A DNA stretch of 64,000 nt from Geothrix limicola (GTDB lineage Bacteria > Acidobacteriota > Holophagae > Holophagales > Holophagaceae). The notes beneath the pieces were generated by a model, which did no database searches, was not told the origin of the DNA, and saw only the letters and a program-made list of their open reading frames with translations. The DNA lies in NCBI RefSeq assembly GCF_030268085.1, contig NZ_BSDE01000005.1, positions 1-64,000 on the forward strand, in the 5' to 3' direction. Shown piece after piece: positions 32,861-41,764 of the stretch (its first letter is position 1; each line of letters opens with the position of its first letter). A program made the translations under genes and the position numbers.

Positions 32861-34815
32861 GGTGGGCCCGGTGGATCGACCACCTGCCCCTCTGGGTGGC
32901 CTGGGGCGCCACGCTGTCCATGGGCATCTACGAGCCCGGTGAGCTGGCCCTCATGGGGATGCCCCTCCTTGCCGCCGCCGCGGTGGAGGTGCGGCGCTGG
33001 GATGTGAGCCGCCATCATCGCTGGCTCGAGGTCGGCGCCCTGCTCTATTTCCTCGGCCAGCTCGCGCGCGGGCACGGGTTCTTCACCGCGGCCATCCACA
33101 CCCTGTTCCTGCTCGCGGGCGTGCGTCTGGTCCTGCCCAGGGAAGCGGCTCAACAGCGCCAGCTGGTGCTCATGAGCTTCCTGCTCTTCCTGTCCACCGC
33201 CATGGGCCCCACCGATGCGAGCTTCCTCGTCTGGACGCTGGGATGGTTCACCACCGCCGCCTGGGCCCTGCTTCAGCAGAGCTGGGAGCCCTCGGCCGCG
33301 CTGCGGCGGGGCTCCCTGTCCCGGCCCCCCTTCGGCCGGGTGCCGCTCTGGATGGGAGCGGCCCTGCTGCTGGGCACCGGCTTCTTCCTCATCATGCCCC
33401 GTCTGAACGTGGGACTCCGGCCCCGCTTCCTTCCCGGCACCTCCACCCCCTTCGGCCAGGCGGGCCTCAGCGACCGGCTGGACCTGTCGGGGAACGGCCC
33501 CATCGATCCCAATCCGGACGTCGCCCTGCGGATCACGCCTCCCCCCGGCATCGATCCGACCCGCGATCCCGGCTGGATCCGCGGCCTGGAACTGCTCCGG
33601 GGCATCACCCTGGAATCCGTGAGGGACCAGCGCTGGGAACCCGCCGTGCTGACGCCCTCCCTGAACCTTCCTCCCGATCGCGGTCCCGAGGAGAAGCGCG
33701 CCGAATTCCTCTACACCTCGAACCCCTACGGCATCCTGGCCCTGCCCACGGGCCGCGTGCGGCTCGAACCGCCGGATCTGCCGCTCATGCAGGGGCCGGG
33801 CGCCAGCGCGCGATGGCAGTTCTTCCGGGCCCGCATCACGCCCATCACCGTGGTCTGGAATCCGGCGCAGGCCGAGCCGCGGGAGGCGCGGCTATCGACC
33901 CGCCGCCTGGATCTCCTCACCCATCTGGAACCATCCCACGAGGCCGCGCGCCGCGCCAGTTTCCGCTTCGCGCCCAGCATCCTCCCCGTTCCCCAGCTCG
34001 CCCGCACGCTGGAACAGGCGCTGCGGAACTTCACTTACACTCTGGACAATCCTTCCGGAAAGGCCGCCAACCCGCTCGAGGATTTCCTGGAGCGGACCCA
34101 GGCCGGTCACTGCGAATACTTCGCCTCGGCCATGACCCTGATGCTGCGAGCCCGGGGCGTGCCCGCCCGCGTGGTCAACGGCTACCGGTTGGGCCCCTGG
34201 ATTCCCGAAGGCGGCTATTTCCGCGTGAGCCAGAACGAGGCCCACAGCTGGGTGGAGTACTGGCACGAGGGCCGCTGGTGGACGGCGGATCCCACCCCCA
34301 TCGGGACCGCGGCGGGGGGCGCCAGATCCGAGGATCTGGGTGTCTTCACCCGCTGGCTGGACGCCCTCGCCTACCGCTGGGATCGCTATGTCGTGCGCTT
34401 TTCGGACCAGGACCAGCAGACCGGCCTGTCGTGGATCCAGACACGGATGCAGGACTGGGAGTGGCACTGGAAGACCCCGAAGACTCCGGTCCTGGCCGCC
34501 CTCGGCCTGATGGTGGTCGCGTGGGCACTCTGGCGCACGCGCGATCGCTGGCAGCCCGAGGCGCCATCCCCGGCCCGCATCCGCGCGTTGCGCCCGATGC
34601 TGCTGAGCACACGCCGCCAGGCGCCGCCTCTCCCAGGCGAAACGGCCCGCACCTGGCTGATGCGGTTGAGCGCCCTCCGGCCCGAGCGACTGGAGGCGCT
34701 CCGCCAGCTGGCCGACAGCGTGGATGCCCAGGCCTACGGCTCGGGAAACGCCACGGCCGTCGATCAAGCGAAGGCCGAGGCGGCTGCATGGCGCGGGTGG
34801 AAACCGCCCGCCTGA
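32851..34815 (+). CDS. TgpA-like membrane transglutaminase (DUF3488/transglutaminase core)
   Basis: 654-residue inner-membrane protein. About five N-terminal membrane helices (residues 1-190), then a large periplasmic region with a transglutaminase core and a C-terminal helix near 550 with a DUF4129-like tail. The catalytic triad is intact: Cys421 in AGHCEYFASAM, His465 in NEAHSWVEYW and Asp480 in WTADPTP. TgpA family members are essential in Pseudomonas aeruginosa, with a still unclear envelope role. GTG at 32851 (GGGGAG 6 nt upstream) overlaps anmK; TTG at 32857 is the alternative. In many genomes TgpA is linked to MoxR-DUF58; here the DUF58 gene is 23 kb away. Confidence 0.88.
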   Translation: MALRWARWIDHLPLWVAWGATLSMGIYEPGELALMGMPLLAAAAVEVRRWDVSRHHRWLEVGALLYFLGQLARGHGFFTAAIHTLFLLAGVRLVLPREAAQQRQLVLMSFLLFLSTAMGPTDASFLVWTLGWFTTAAWALLQQSWEPSAALRRGSLSRPPFGRVPLWMGAALLLGTGFFLIMPRLNVGLRPRFLPGTSTPFGQAGLSDRLDLSGNGPIDPNPDVALRITPPPGIDPTRDPGWIRGLELLRGITLESVRDQRWEPAVLTPSLNLPPDRGPEEKRAEFLYTSNPYGILALPTGRVRLEPPDLPLMQGPGASARWQFFRARITPITVVWNPAQAEPREARLSTRRLDLLTHLEPSHEAARRASFRFAPSILPVPQLARTLEQALRNFTYTLDNPSGKAANPLEDFLERTQAGHCEYFASAMTLMLRARGVPARVVNGYRLGPWIPEGGYFRVSQNEAHSWVEYWHEGRWWTADPTPIGTAAGGARSEDLGVFTRWLDALAYRWDRYVVRFSDQDQQTGLSWIQTRMQDWEWHWKTPKTPVLAALGLMVVAWALWRTRDRWQPEAPSPARIRALRPMLLSTRRQAPPLPGETARTWLMRLSALRPERLEALRQLADSVDAQAYGSGNATAVDQAKAEAAAWRGWKPPA

Positions 34816-34923
34816 GCAGGATTCGACCCGTGTCCGAAAATGGCACCGTCCTATCAATCCGCTGTCACAACCGCCAAGTACACCTGGATGGCGACACCTA
34901 CCTGTCCCCATTTCGGAGGCCTC

Positions 34924-36504
34924 TTGGCACCCCTGCACCGACTCCACCGAAAACCGCCCCATGCTTCGCTCCTCGCCTGCATCGGGCTCCTCGGGCTGCT
35001 GGCCTGCGGAGGCTCGACCAAAACCAGCTCGCCGACGGCGGCTGCGGACGTCACCTCCAAAATCGAAACCGTGGTGGTGATCTACGGCGAAAACCGTTCC
35101 TTCGACAACCTCTACGGCACCTTCCCAGGCGCGAACGGCATCGCCAACGCCCTGAAGACACCCGCCCTGTACCAGCAGGTGGACCTCGACGGAAAGACAG
35201 TGCTGGCCAACCTCCCCGCGGTCTGGGGCAGCACTGCTGACCCTACCTGGAGCAAGGTGAGCAGCCTCCCCAACCTGCCCTACCGCCTGGATGCGGCCCC
35301 CATCAGCGCCGGCTCCAACGTGGTCACGCCCGATCTGGTGCACCGCTTCTACCAGGATCAGATGCAGATCAACGGCGGGGCCAACAACATGTATGCCGCC
35401 TACTCCAACCGGGGCGGCCTCTCCATGGGCTACTACGACGGTTCCAGCCTGCCCATGTTCAAGCTCGCCCAGCAGTACACGCTGTGCGACAACTTCTTCC
35501 AGGGCGCCTTCGGCGGCTCCTTCCTGAACCACCAGTTCCTCATCGCCGCCGCCGCGCCCCAGTACCCCAACGCCCCCGCGAACCTGAAGGCCGTGCTGGA
35601 CGCCAACGGGAACCTGGCCATCGATCCCACCTCGCCCACCAGCGTCACCAAGGGTGCGGTGAAGTTCACCCAGGATGGCTGCGTGTCCCCTGATGGTTAT
35701 GCCATCAACACCATCCTCCCGCCCTACCAGCCCAGCGCCGCGCCCGCGGCGCCCGGCCAGGACTGGCGTCTTGCGAATCCCGCGGGCGACGCCTACGAAG
35801 GTTCCGCCGTGCTGCCTCCGATCACGGGGGTGACGACCATCGGCGATACGCTCACGGCCCAGAACATCAACTGGAAGTGGTACGCGGGCCTGTGGAATGC
35901 CGCGCTGCAGGAAGGCCTCACGGTTACCGACAGCAAGAACTACCAGATCATCTGGACCGAAAACCCCGGCCAGCCTGATTTCGAGCCTCACCATCAGCCC
36001 TTCAACTACCACGTGCGGTTCGATCCCACCACCGCCAACGGCGCCGCCGAACGCGCCGCCCACCTGAAGGATTATGAGGATCTGCTCTCAGACGCCGCCA
36101 ACGGAACCCTGCCCCCCGTCGTCTTCTACAAGCCTCAGGGCGACGTCAACGAGCATCCGGGCTACGCGGACGTGGCGACCTCCGACGCCCACATCGCCAG
36201 CGTGATCGCCAAGCTCCAGGCCAGCCCGCAGTGGAAGAAGATGGCCATCATCGTCACCTACGACGAGAACGGCGGCTTCTGGGATCACGTGGCGCCGCCC
36301 AAGGGCGACCGCTGGGGGCCCGGAACCCGCGTGCCCACCATCATCATCTCCCCCTACGCCAAGACCGGCTACGTGGACACCACGATGTACGACACCACGT
36401 CGATCCTGAAGTTCATCACGCGCCGCTTCAACCTCAAGCCCCTGGCGGGCGTGCGCGCCAATGCCGGTGACCTCACGAACGCCTTCGACTTCACCAAGCC
36501 CTGA
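34924..36504 (+). CDS. Phosphoesterase-family lipoprotein (AcpA-type acid phosphatase/phospholipase C-like)
   Basis: 526-residue member of the PF04185 phosphoesterase family, related to acid phosphatase AcpA and bacterial phospholipase C. Lipobox LLACGGS after a basic leader (HRLHRK). The family signatures follow: VVVIYGENRSFDNLYGTFPGANG at the start of the catalytic domain, NNMYAAYSNRGGLSMGYYDGS, EPHHQPFNYH and VTYDENGGFWDHV, which carry the metal and nucleophile regions. TTG at 34924 preceded by GGAGG is preferred because it gives a normal lipoprotein leader; ATG at 34888 or 34840 is possible. Phosphatase and phospholipase activity cannot be separated by sequence. Followed by a strong terminator. 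Confidence 0.85.
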   Translation: MAPLHRLHRKPPHASLLACIGLLGLLACGGSTKTSSPTAAADVTSKIETVVVIYGENRSFDNLYGTFPGANGIANALKTPALYQQVDLDGKTVLANLPAVWGSTADPTWSKVSSLPNLPYRLDAAPISAGSNVVTPDLVHRFYQDQMQINGGANNMYAAYSNRGGLSMGYYDGSSLPMFKLAQQYTLCDNFFQGAFGGSFLNHQFLIAAAAPQYPNAPANLKAVLDANGNLAIDPTSPTSVTKGAVKFTQDGCVSPDGYAINTILPPYQPSAAPAAPGQDWRLANPAGDAYEGSAVLPPITGVTTIGDTLTAQNINWKWYAGLWNAALQEGLTVTDSKNYQIIWTENPGQPDFEPHHQPFNYHVRFDPTTANGAAERAAHLKDYEDLLSDAANGTLPPVVFYKPQGDVNEHPGYADVATSDAHIASVIAKLQASPQWKKMAIIVTYDENGGFWDHVAPPKGDRWGPGTRVPTIIISPYAKTGYVDTTMYDTTSILKFITRRFNLKPLAGVRANAGDLTNAFDFTKP

Positions 36505-36532
36505 TCCTGAACCTCCGGATCCCGACGAAGAA

Positions 36533-36556
36533 GAGGCCGCTCAAAGGAGCGGCCTC
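36533..36556 (+). terminator. Rho-independent terminator after the phosphoesterase gene
   Basis: GAGGCCGCTC-AAAG-GAGCGGCCTC followed by TTTCGTT on the plus strand: a perfect 10-bp stem, 29 bp after the stop. On the minus strand it is followed by TTCTTC, so it may also terminate the convergent slipin transcript. Confidence 0.85.
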
Positions 36557-36579
36557 TTTCGTTGACGGAAGATGAACCT

Positions 36580-37350
36580 CTACTTTCCCGTGAACTTCTC
36601 GAAGGCCTTCATGAGTTCCATGGGCAGCGGGAAAACGATGGTGCTGTTCTTCTCCACGGCGATTTCCGTGAGGGTCTGCAGGTAGCGCATCTGAATGGCA
36701 GTGGGGTTCTGGCTGATCTTGTCGGCGGCTTCCAGCAACTGCTGGGAAGCCATCAGCTCGCCTTCGGCGGCGATGATCTTCGCGCGCTTTTCCCGCTCGG
36801 CCTCGGCCTGTTTGCCCATGGCGCGCTGAATCTGCTCGGGCAGATCCACGCTCTTGAGTTCGACGCTGTTCACCTCCACGCCCCAGGGTTCGGTGGAGCG
36901 GTCGATGATCTCCCGCAGCCGCATGCTGAGCTTTTCGCGGTCCGCCAGCAGCTCGTCCAGGCTCACTTCGCCTAGAATCGAGCGCAGCGTCGTCTGGGCG
37001 ATCTGGCTGGTGGCGTAGTAGTAGTTCTCGACGCCGATGATGGCCTGCTTGGGATCGAGCACCCGCGAATAGACGACGGCGCTCACCTTCAGGCTCACGT
37101 TGTCCCGCGTGATGATGTCCTGGCTCGGCACCTCCAGCACCGTGGTGCGCAGCGAGACCAGCACGGCCTTCTGGAAGGGCCGCCAGATGAAGACCAGGCC
37201 CGGCCCCTTGGGCGTGTTGTTGACCTTGCCGAGGGTGAAGACGACAGCCCTTTCATATTCGTTGATGACCTTGAGGCAGCTCAGCGCCCAGATCAGCGCG
37301 AAGAGGGCCACCGGGCCGAAACAGCCGAAGGAGGTGAGGAGTGCATCCAT
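36580..37350 (-). CDS. Slipin (stomatin-like SPFH/band 7 membrane protein)
   Basis: 256-residue stomatin homologue. N-terminal hydrophobic segment (about 5-25), then the SPFH domain (INEYERAVVFTLGKVNNTPKGPGLVFIWRP, VSLRTTVLEVPSQDIITRDNVSLKVSAVVYSRVLDP) and the C-terminal helical region (QAEAEREKRAKIIAAEGELMASQQLLEAA). Slipins form membrane-associated oligomers in microdomains. They are often paired with an NfeD protease-like protein; none is adjacent here. AGGAGA precedes the ATG with 4-nt spacing. Convergent with the phosphoesterase gene. Confidence 0.92.
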   Translation of the reverse strand: MDALLTSFGCFGPVALFALIWALSCLKVINEYERAVVFTLGKVNNTPKGPGLVFIWRPFQKAVLVSLRTTVLEVPSQDIITRDNVSLKVSAVVYSRVLDPKQAIIGVENYYYATSQIAQTTLRSILGEVSLDELLADREKLSMRLREIIDRSTEPWGVEVNSVELKSVDLPEQIQRAMGKQAEAEREKRAKIIAAEGELMASQQLLEAADKISQNPTAIQMRYLQTLTEIAVEKNSTIVFPLPMELMKAFEKFTGK

Positions 37351-37419
37351 GAGATCTCCTAGGAGGACGAGGGAAGTCTACCCCTGCATCCTCATATCCG
37401 GCGGAAGATCTCGCACTTC

Positions 37420-38043
37420 TTAGCGATGAACGAAGGGATTGGAGTCGGCTTCCTGCCCGATGGTCGTGCTGGGGCCGTGCCCCGGAATGACCAGGGTGGC
37501 ACCATCGAGCACGTAGAGTTCGCGCCGGATGCTCTGTTCGAGGTGATCCCAGCTTCCGCCCCAGAGGTCCGTGCGGCCCACGCCGCCGCGGAAGAGTGTG
37601 TCGCCCGCCAGCAGCAGCTTCCCCTTGGCGAATTCCCCGTGAAAACAGCAGGAACCCGGCGTGTGGCCCGGGGTGTGGAGGGTGGTGAGATCCAGATGCC
37701 GATCTCCCGCGTTCAGGCCGACCATCTCGGGCTGGGGGATGGCGGGCATCCCGAACATGCCGGTCTGCTGGGGCAGCGCGTCGATGAGGAAGGTGTCGTC
37801 GCCGTGCAGGTGGGCCGGGCACTGCCACAGGTCCTGAAGCTCGCGGGTGGCGCCCACGTGATCGAAATGGGCGTGCGTGTGCAGCAGCGCCGTCACCTTG
37901 AAGCCGAGGGTCTCGACGCGCGTGCGGATCTTGGCGCCATCACCGCCCGGATCCACCACCACGCCCAGGCCCGTCGCCGCATCCCACAGCAGGGAACAGT
38001 TGCAGCCCAGGGGGCCCACGGGGAAGGTTTCGAGGTTCAGCAT
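37420..38043 (-). CDS. MBL-fold hydrolase, glyoxalase II-like
   Basis: 207-residue metallo-beta-lactamase-fold enzyme. The metal-binding signature HTHAHFDHVGA, then HTPGHTPGSCCF, LLAGDTLFRGGVGRTD and the final IPGHGPSTTIGQE give a complete binuclear site. This matches the short GloB/YcbL-type hydroxyacylglutathione-hydrolase-like group (about 210 residues) rather than full-length glyoxalase II (about 250). Substrate is unknown. Transcribed away from the DUF1648 gene with 38 bp between starts; GACACT lies 6 nt before its ATG. Confidence 0.9.
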   Translation of the reverse strand: MLNLETFPVGPLGCNCSLLWDAATGLGVVVDPGGDGAKIRTRVETLGFKVTALLHTHAHFDHVGATRELQDLWQCPAHLHGDDTFLIDALPQQTGMFGMPAIPQPEMVGLNAGDRHLDLTTLHTPGHTPGSCCFHGEFAKGKLLLAGDTLFRGGVGRTDLWGGSWDHLEQSIRRELYVLDGATLVIPGHGPSTTIGQEADSNPFVHR

Positions 38044-38049
38044 GCTTCC

Positions 38050-38074
38050 AGTGTCTCAAATCCGGGGCTACATT
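38050..38074. promoter_or_regulatory. Divergent -10-like elements, MBL hydrolase and DUF1648 gene
   Basis: In the 38-bp gap, TACATT (38069-38074, plus) is 7 nt from the DUF1648 ATG. GACACT (38055-38050, minus) is 6 nt from the MBL gene ATG. Neither gene has a convincing Shine-Dalgarno sequence, and no -35 motifs are visible. Confidence 0.33.
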
Positions 38075-38081
38075 GGGGACC

Positions 38082-38723
38082 ATGGCTGATGCGCCCCGTT
38101 CCCCCTGGCTTTCCCGTTGGGACCTTCTGCCTCTGCTGGGAGCGGCAGCCTTGGCCCTCGCCCTGCCTTCGCTGATGAAGGGGCTACCCGATCCCATTCC
38201 CACGCACTTCGACCGCCTGGGCCACCCCAACGGCTGGACGCCCCAGGCCTTCTACCCCTGGATCGCCTTCGGCCTGCCGGCCTTCCTCTGGTTGCTGATC
38301 CTCCTCACGGGCCGAGCCATCGTCGGCACCAAGCAGGATCCCGACGGTCGCAAAGCCCTCGCCATGGCGCCCCTTCGCGGCCTCATGGCCCTGGGCGTGC
38401 TCGTCCTCATGGCAGCCGTTCCCCTTATCTCCCGCTTCGGTCTGGGCCTCATGTTCTGGGCCATGGGGCTGTTCCTCGGGCTGCTCATCCTCGGCACGGT
38501 GCTCCTGGTGCGCAAACTCAAGGCCGAAGGCCCGCTCGACGATCCGTCCCACCTCTATCGGTGGGGCCTGTTCTACGTGAACTCCGAGGATCCCCGCATC
38601 TGGGTGCCCAAGCGAATCGGGATAGGATGGACGCTGAATTTCGGCCACGGCCTCAGCTGGTTCCTGATGTTCCTGCTGCTGCTCATCCCCGCCCTTCTGG
38701 TTGGATTCGCGCTGGCCCACTGA
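38082..38723 (+). CDS. DUF1648/DUF5808-type membrane protein (SdpI-like)
   Basis: 213 residues with about five membrane helices. The N-terminal part has the DUF1648 signature (LPDPIPTHFDRLGHPNGWTP). The C-terminal part has DDPSHLYRWGLFYVNSEDPRIWVPKRIGIGWTLNFGH, the DUF5808 motif. This architecture is common for uncharacterised relatives of SdpI/YhdC-like membrane proteins; some DUF1648 proteins give immunity to signalling toxins, but nothing here indicates that. ATG at 38082 is preferred over TTG at 38073 because TACATT lies 7 nt before it. Confidence 0.82.
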   Translation: MADAPRSPWLSRWDLLPLLGAAALALALPSLMKGLPDPIPTHFDRLGHPNGWTPQAFYPWIAFGLPAFLWLLILLTGRAIVGTKQDPDGRKALAMAPLRGLMALGVLVLMAAVPLISRFGLGLMFWAMGLFLGLLILGTVLLVRKLKAEGPLDDPSHLYRWGLFYVNSEDPRIWVPKRIGIGWTLNFGHGLSWFLMFLLLLIPALLVGFALAH

Positions 38724-38792
38724 GGAATGCATGCCCCACCCGCTTCACCGCACCCTGCCCGCTTTCACGGCCACTGAGGCCTGAGCCGACCC

Positions 38793-40607
38793 GTGGCCGC
38801 GATCCGCACCAACCTCGAAAAATCCCCCTTCCTCAAGCGCAAGCTCGGGGATCTGCCCCTGCGTCCCGGCTGCTACCTCTACCGCGACGAGGGCGGCAAC
38901 CTGCTCTACGTGGGCAAGGCCAAGGTGCTGCGCAACCGCGTGAAGTCCTACTTCCAGCAGAAACGCCTGGACGCCAAGACACGGCGGCTCGTGGCGCGCA
39001 TCTGGGACATCGAACTCATCGTCTGCGAGACCGAACTCGAAGCCCTCATCCTCGAGAACAACCTCATCAAGGAGCACTGGCCGCCCTTCAACATCCTGCT
39101 GAAGGACGACAAGAGCTACCCCTACGTGAAGCTCACATGGAAGGAGGCCTTTCCGAAGGTCTACGTCACGCGCAAGGTGCGCAAGGACGGCAGCCTCTAC
39201 TTCGGCCCCTTCTTCCCCGCCAGCACTGCCTACCGCACGGCTGAACTGGTCTACCGCTTCTTCCAGATCCGCGACTGCGACATCGAGATCGATGGCAAGC
39301 GAGGCCGCGCCTGCCTCAAGTACCAGCTGCACCGCTGCACGGCGCCCTGCATCGCCGCCGTGAGCCAGGAGTCCTACCGCGAGCAGGCCAAGGAGGCGCG
39401 CCTCTTCCTCGAAGGCAAGCGCGACGAATTGAAGGCCCGGCTGGAGGCCGCCATGTGGAAGGCCGCCGAGGCCGCCGCCTTCGAGCAGGCCGCTCAGCAC
39501 CGCGACGCCCTCCAGCAGGTGGACGCCTGGTTTACCCGCCAGAAGGCCGCCAGCGCGGATCTCGACGATACGGATGTCTACGGCAGCGCCGTGCTGGATG
39601 GGCGTGCCTGCGTGCACCGCCTCATGCTCCGGGAAGGGCGAATGGTGGGCCGTCAGGAGTATTTGCTGGACGATGTCGAAGTCTTCGACGGCGCCGTGCT
39701 GGCCCAGGTGATCCAGCGCGTCTACAGCGCGGACCCCGTGCCCGCCAAGCTCCTCGTGGAAATCGAACCCGAGGAGGGCGACCTGCTCGGCGAATGGCTG
39801 TCGGGCCTTCGGGGCACCAAGGCCCGCATCCACGTGCCCCAGAAGGGCGAGAAGGTCGATCTGCTGGCCATGGCCCAGGAGAACGCGCGCCTGGCCCTGG
39901 AGCGCAAATTCGAACCCGCGCGGCTCAACGAAGCCGTGCTCGAAGGGCTGCAGGCCTTCCTCGGCCTCAGCCACCTGCCCCGCCGCCTCGAATGCTTCGA
40001 CATCAGCCACGGCCAGGGCCGCGAGGTGGTGGCCAGCTGCGTGGTGTTCAGCGAGGGCGTGCCCGACAAGGCCCGCTACCGCCGCTTCAAGATGACCAAC
40101 GAGCAGAACGACGACTTCGCCAACATGCACGAAGCGGTGACGCGCCGCTACCGGCGCATGAGGGACGAGGGGCAGGAATTCCCGGACCTGGTGCTCATCG
40201 ACGGCGGCCTGGGTCAGCTGCACGCGGCGGAAGCGGCCTTGAAGGAACTGGGCCTGGAACAGCTGGAACTGGCCAGCCTCGCGAAGAAGGAGGAACTGGT
40301 CTTCCGGCCCGGCTCCAGTGAGCCCCTGCGCATTCCGAAATCCTCACCGGTGCTGCAGCTGCTGCAGCGCATCCGGGACGAAGCTCACCGCTTCGCCATC
40401 ACGTACCACCGGGCCCTGCGGGCCAAGCGCACGCTGCAGACCGAACTCACGCAGATCCCCGGCGTGGGCCCCGCCACGGCGAAGAAGCTGCTGCAGACCT
40501 TCGGCAGCGCCACCAAGGTGCGCGAGGCCGAGGAAGCCGAACTCAGCCAGGCTGTGGGCGCCGCGGCGGCCAAAAAAGTAATCGCCTGGCGCGCGGTGAA
40601 ACCCTAG
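38793..40607 (+). CDS. uvrC: Excinuclease ABC subunit C (UvrC)
   Basis: Endonuclease making both incisions in nucleotide excision repair. The 604-residue product has the N-terminal GIY-YIG domain (PLRPGCYLYRDEGGNLLYVGKAKVLRNRVKSYF), a UVR motif (RLFLEGKRDELKARLEAAM-like region), the RNase H-like C-terminal nuclease (ECFDISHGQGREVVASCVVF, LVLIDGGLGQLHAAEAAL) and tandem helix-hairpin-helix motifs (LTQIPGVGPATAKKLLQTFGS). Starts with GTG at 38793; no ribosome binding site stands out. Its stop shares the bases CTAG with the stop of the convergent Sel1-like gene. Confidence 0.96.
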   Translation: MAAIRTNLEKSPFLKRKLGDLPLRPGCYLYRDEGGNLLYVGKAKVLRNRVKSYFQQKRLDAKTRRLVARIWDIELIVCETELEALILENNLIKEHWPPFNILLKDDKSYPYVKLTWKEAFPKVYVTRKVRKDGSLYFGPFFPASTAYRTAELVYRFFQIRDCDIEIDGKRGRACLKYQLHRCTAPCIAAVSQESYREQAKEARLFLEGKRDELKARLEAAMWKAAEAAAFEQAAQHRDALQQVDAWFTRQKAASADLDDTDVYGSAVLDGRACVHRLMLREGRMVGRQEYLLDDVEVFDGAVLAQVIQRVYSADPVPAKLLVEIEPEEGDLLGEWLSGLRGTKARIHVPQKGEKVDLLAMAQENARLALERKFEPARLNEAVLEGLQAFLGLSHLPRRLECFDISHGQGREVVASCVVFSEGVPDKARYRRFKMTNEQNDDFANMHEAVTRRYRRMRDEGQEFPDLVLIDGGLGQLHAAEAALKELGLEQLELASLAKKEELVFRPGSSEPLRIPKSSPVLQLLQRIRDEAHRFAITYHRALRAKRTLQTELTQIPGVGPATAKKLLQTFGSATKVREAEEAELSQAVGAAAAKKVIAWRAVKP

Positions 40608-41242
40608 GGCCTGCCTTCGATCTGCTTCAGTTCGGCCTTGGCCGCATCGCTGCCCTTCTCGGCGGCCTTGCGGTACCAGTAGAGGCCCTTTTCACGATCC
40701 TGGGGCACGTTCAGGCCGTTGTAGTAGTAGGCGCCGAGCATGCGCATGGCATGCACGTCCCCGGCCTTGGCCTGCTCCAGGTAGACCTGCACGCCGACGG
40801 GTGTGGATTCCGGGGTGGCTGCGGTTTGCGAATACGGTGCGGGCAGTGGCGCAGAGGCTCTCGGATAAAAGAGGTAGCCCGCGACGCCCAGCCCCGCCAG
40901 CACAAGCAAGGCCAGCGGCAGCTTCCAGCCAAAGCCCGAGACAGACCTGGGCGCATCAGCCGGTCGCTGAAGGGTCTGCCCGGCGGCCTCGGCGGGAGCA
41001 TCCATCCTCTGCACCCGGATGGGTGGCTCATCCAACCGCGGCAGCGCCGATTTCAGAGTCTGATCTGCCGGTGGTTCCGGGGCCCCCGCGGGCATTTTCA
41101 GGGTGCCTTCGGCCTCTAGGTGGGCGCCGATGTTCATGGCCTGGGTGGCGCGCGGATCGGCCGGCGCGCCGAGAGGCAGACGCTGGGTGGCGTCCGGGGA
41201 CGGTTCGGGCTTCGCGGGATCGATGGGCTTGGGATCGCTCAT
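40604..41242 (-). CDS. Membrane protein with Sel1-like repeat
   Basis: 212 residues. A long Pro/Ala/Asp-rich cytoplasmic region (1-110) is followed by one membrane helix (about 113-133, WKLPLALLVLAGLGVAGYLFY) and a small C-terminal domain with Sel1-type TPR sequence (VHAMRMLGAYYYNGLNVPQDREKGLYWYRKAAEKGSDAAKAEL). Sel1 repeats mediate protein-protein contacts. The N-terminal region contains repeated short Pro-rich segments. Start at 41242 with AAGG upstream. Probably the last gene of the scpA operon, after a 58-bp gap. Function unknown. Confidence 0.75.
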   Translation of the reverse strand: MSDPKPIDPAKPEPSPDATQRLPLGAPADPRATQAMNIGAHLEAEGTLKMPAGAPEPPADQTLKSALPRLDEPPIRVQRMDAPAEAAGQTLQRPADAPRSVSGFGWKLPLALLVLAGLGVAGYLFYPRASAPLPAPYSQTAATPESTPVGVQVYLEQAKAGDVHAMRMLGAYYYNGLNVPQDREKGLYWYRKAAEKGSDAAKAELKQIEGRP

Positions 41243-41300
41243 GCACCTTCCTCGACGGATGGGGTTCCCAAGCATACCGAAACAAAAGCCTTCCGATACG

Positions 41301-41756
41301 TCAGCTATCCAGGCTTTCCATCCAATGGCCAAGCCGGGGCACCAGGGCCAGGAAGAGCACCGGGGTCAGGAGGATGAAGCCCCAGGCGTGGCGGGCGGCC
41401 TGGGTGCCCACCAGCGTCCAGTAGACCAGCCCGCAGAGGCTGCTGAGTTCGAAGGCCGCGGCGTACATCAGGCTTTCCCGCAGAATCGTCGCCGGACGCT
41501 GGGCCTCAGGTTGGGCCTTGAACTCGCGCAGCACCCGCCCGCGGCGCCACCACACCCAGGCACCCGATAGGAAGACCAGACCCGTGAACAGGTAGCCCAC
41601 CTGCTGGTAAATCCCCTCCGGACGCTCCAGTCCCGGCGGCACCACGCCCGACAGGATCAGCCCCGCGATCAGGGCCGGCGTGCCCAGGCACAACAGCAGC
41701 CCCAGGGCGTAGGCCAGGCGGTGGGCCCTCCGAAGCCCCTGGGCATCTTCCTTCAT
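41301..41756 (-). CDS. Hypothetical four-helix membrane protein
   Basis: 151 residues with four predicted membrane helices (about 16-38, 48-67, 92-112 and 118-140), basic loops and no recognised domain. Starts 8 bp after the scpA stop on the same strand, preceded by GGGGCGG. The open frame reaching 42236 is the shadow of scpA in another frame. Its only clue is its place in the scpA operon. Confidence 0.7.
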   Translation of the reverse strand: MKEDAQGLRRAHRLAYALGLLLCLGTPALIAGLILSGVVPPGLERPEGIYQQVGYLFTGLVFLSGAWVWWRRGRVLREFKAQPEAQRPATILRESLMYAAAFELSSLCGLVYWTLVGTQAARHAWGFILLTPVLFLALVPRLGHWMESLDS

Positions 41757-41764
41757 GCCGCCCC

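Noticed and set aside
33243-36063. Long overlapping open frames on both strands (665 and 723 codons)
   Set aside because: They overlap the transglutaminase and phosphoesterase genes, whose catalytic motifs are intact; the alternatives show only biased composition.
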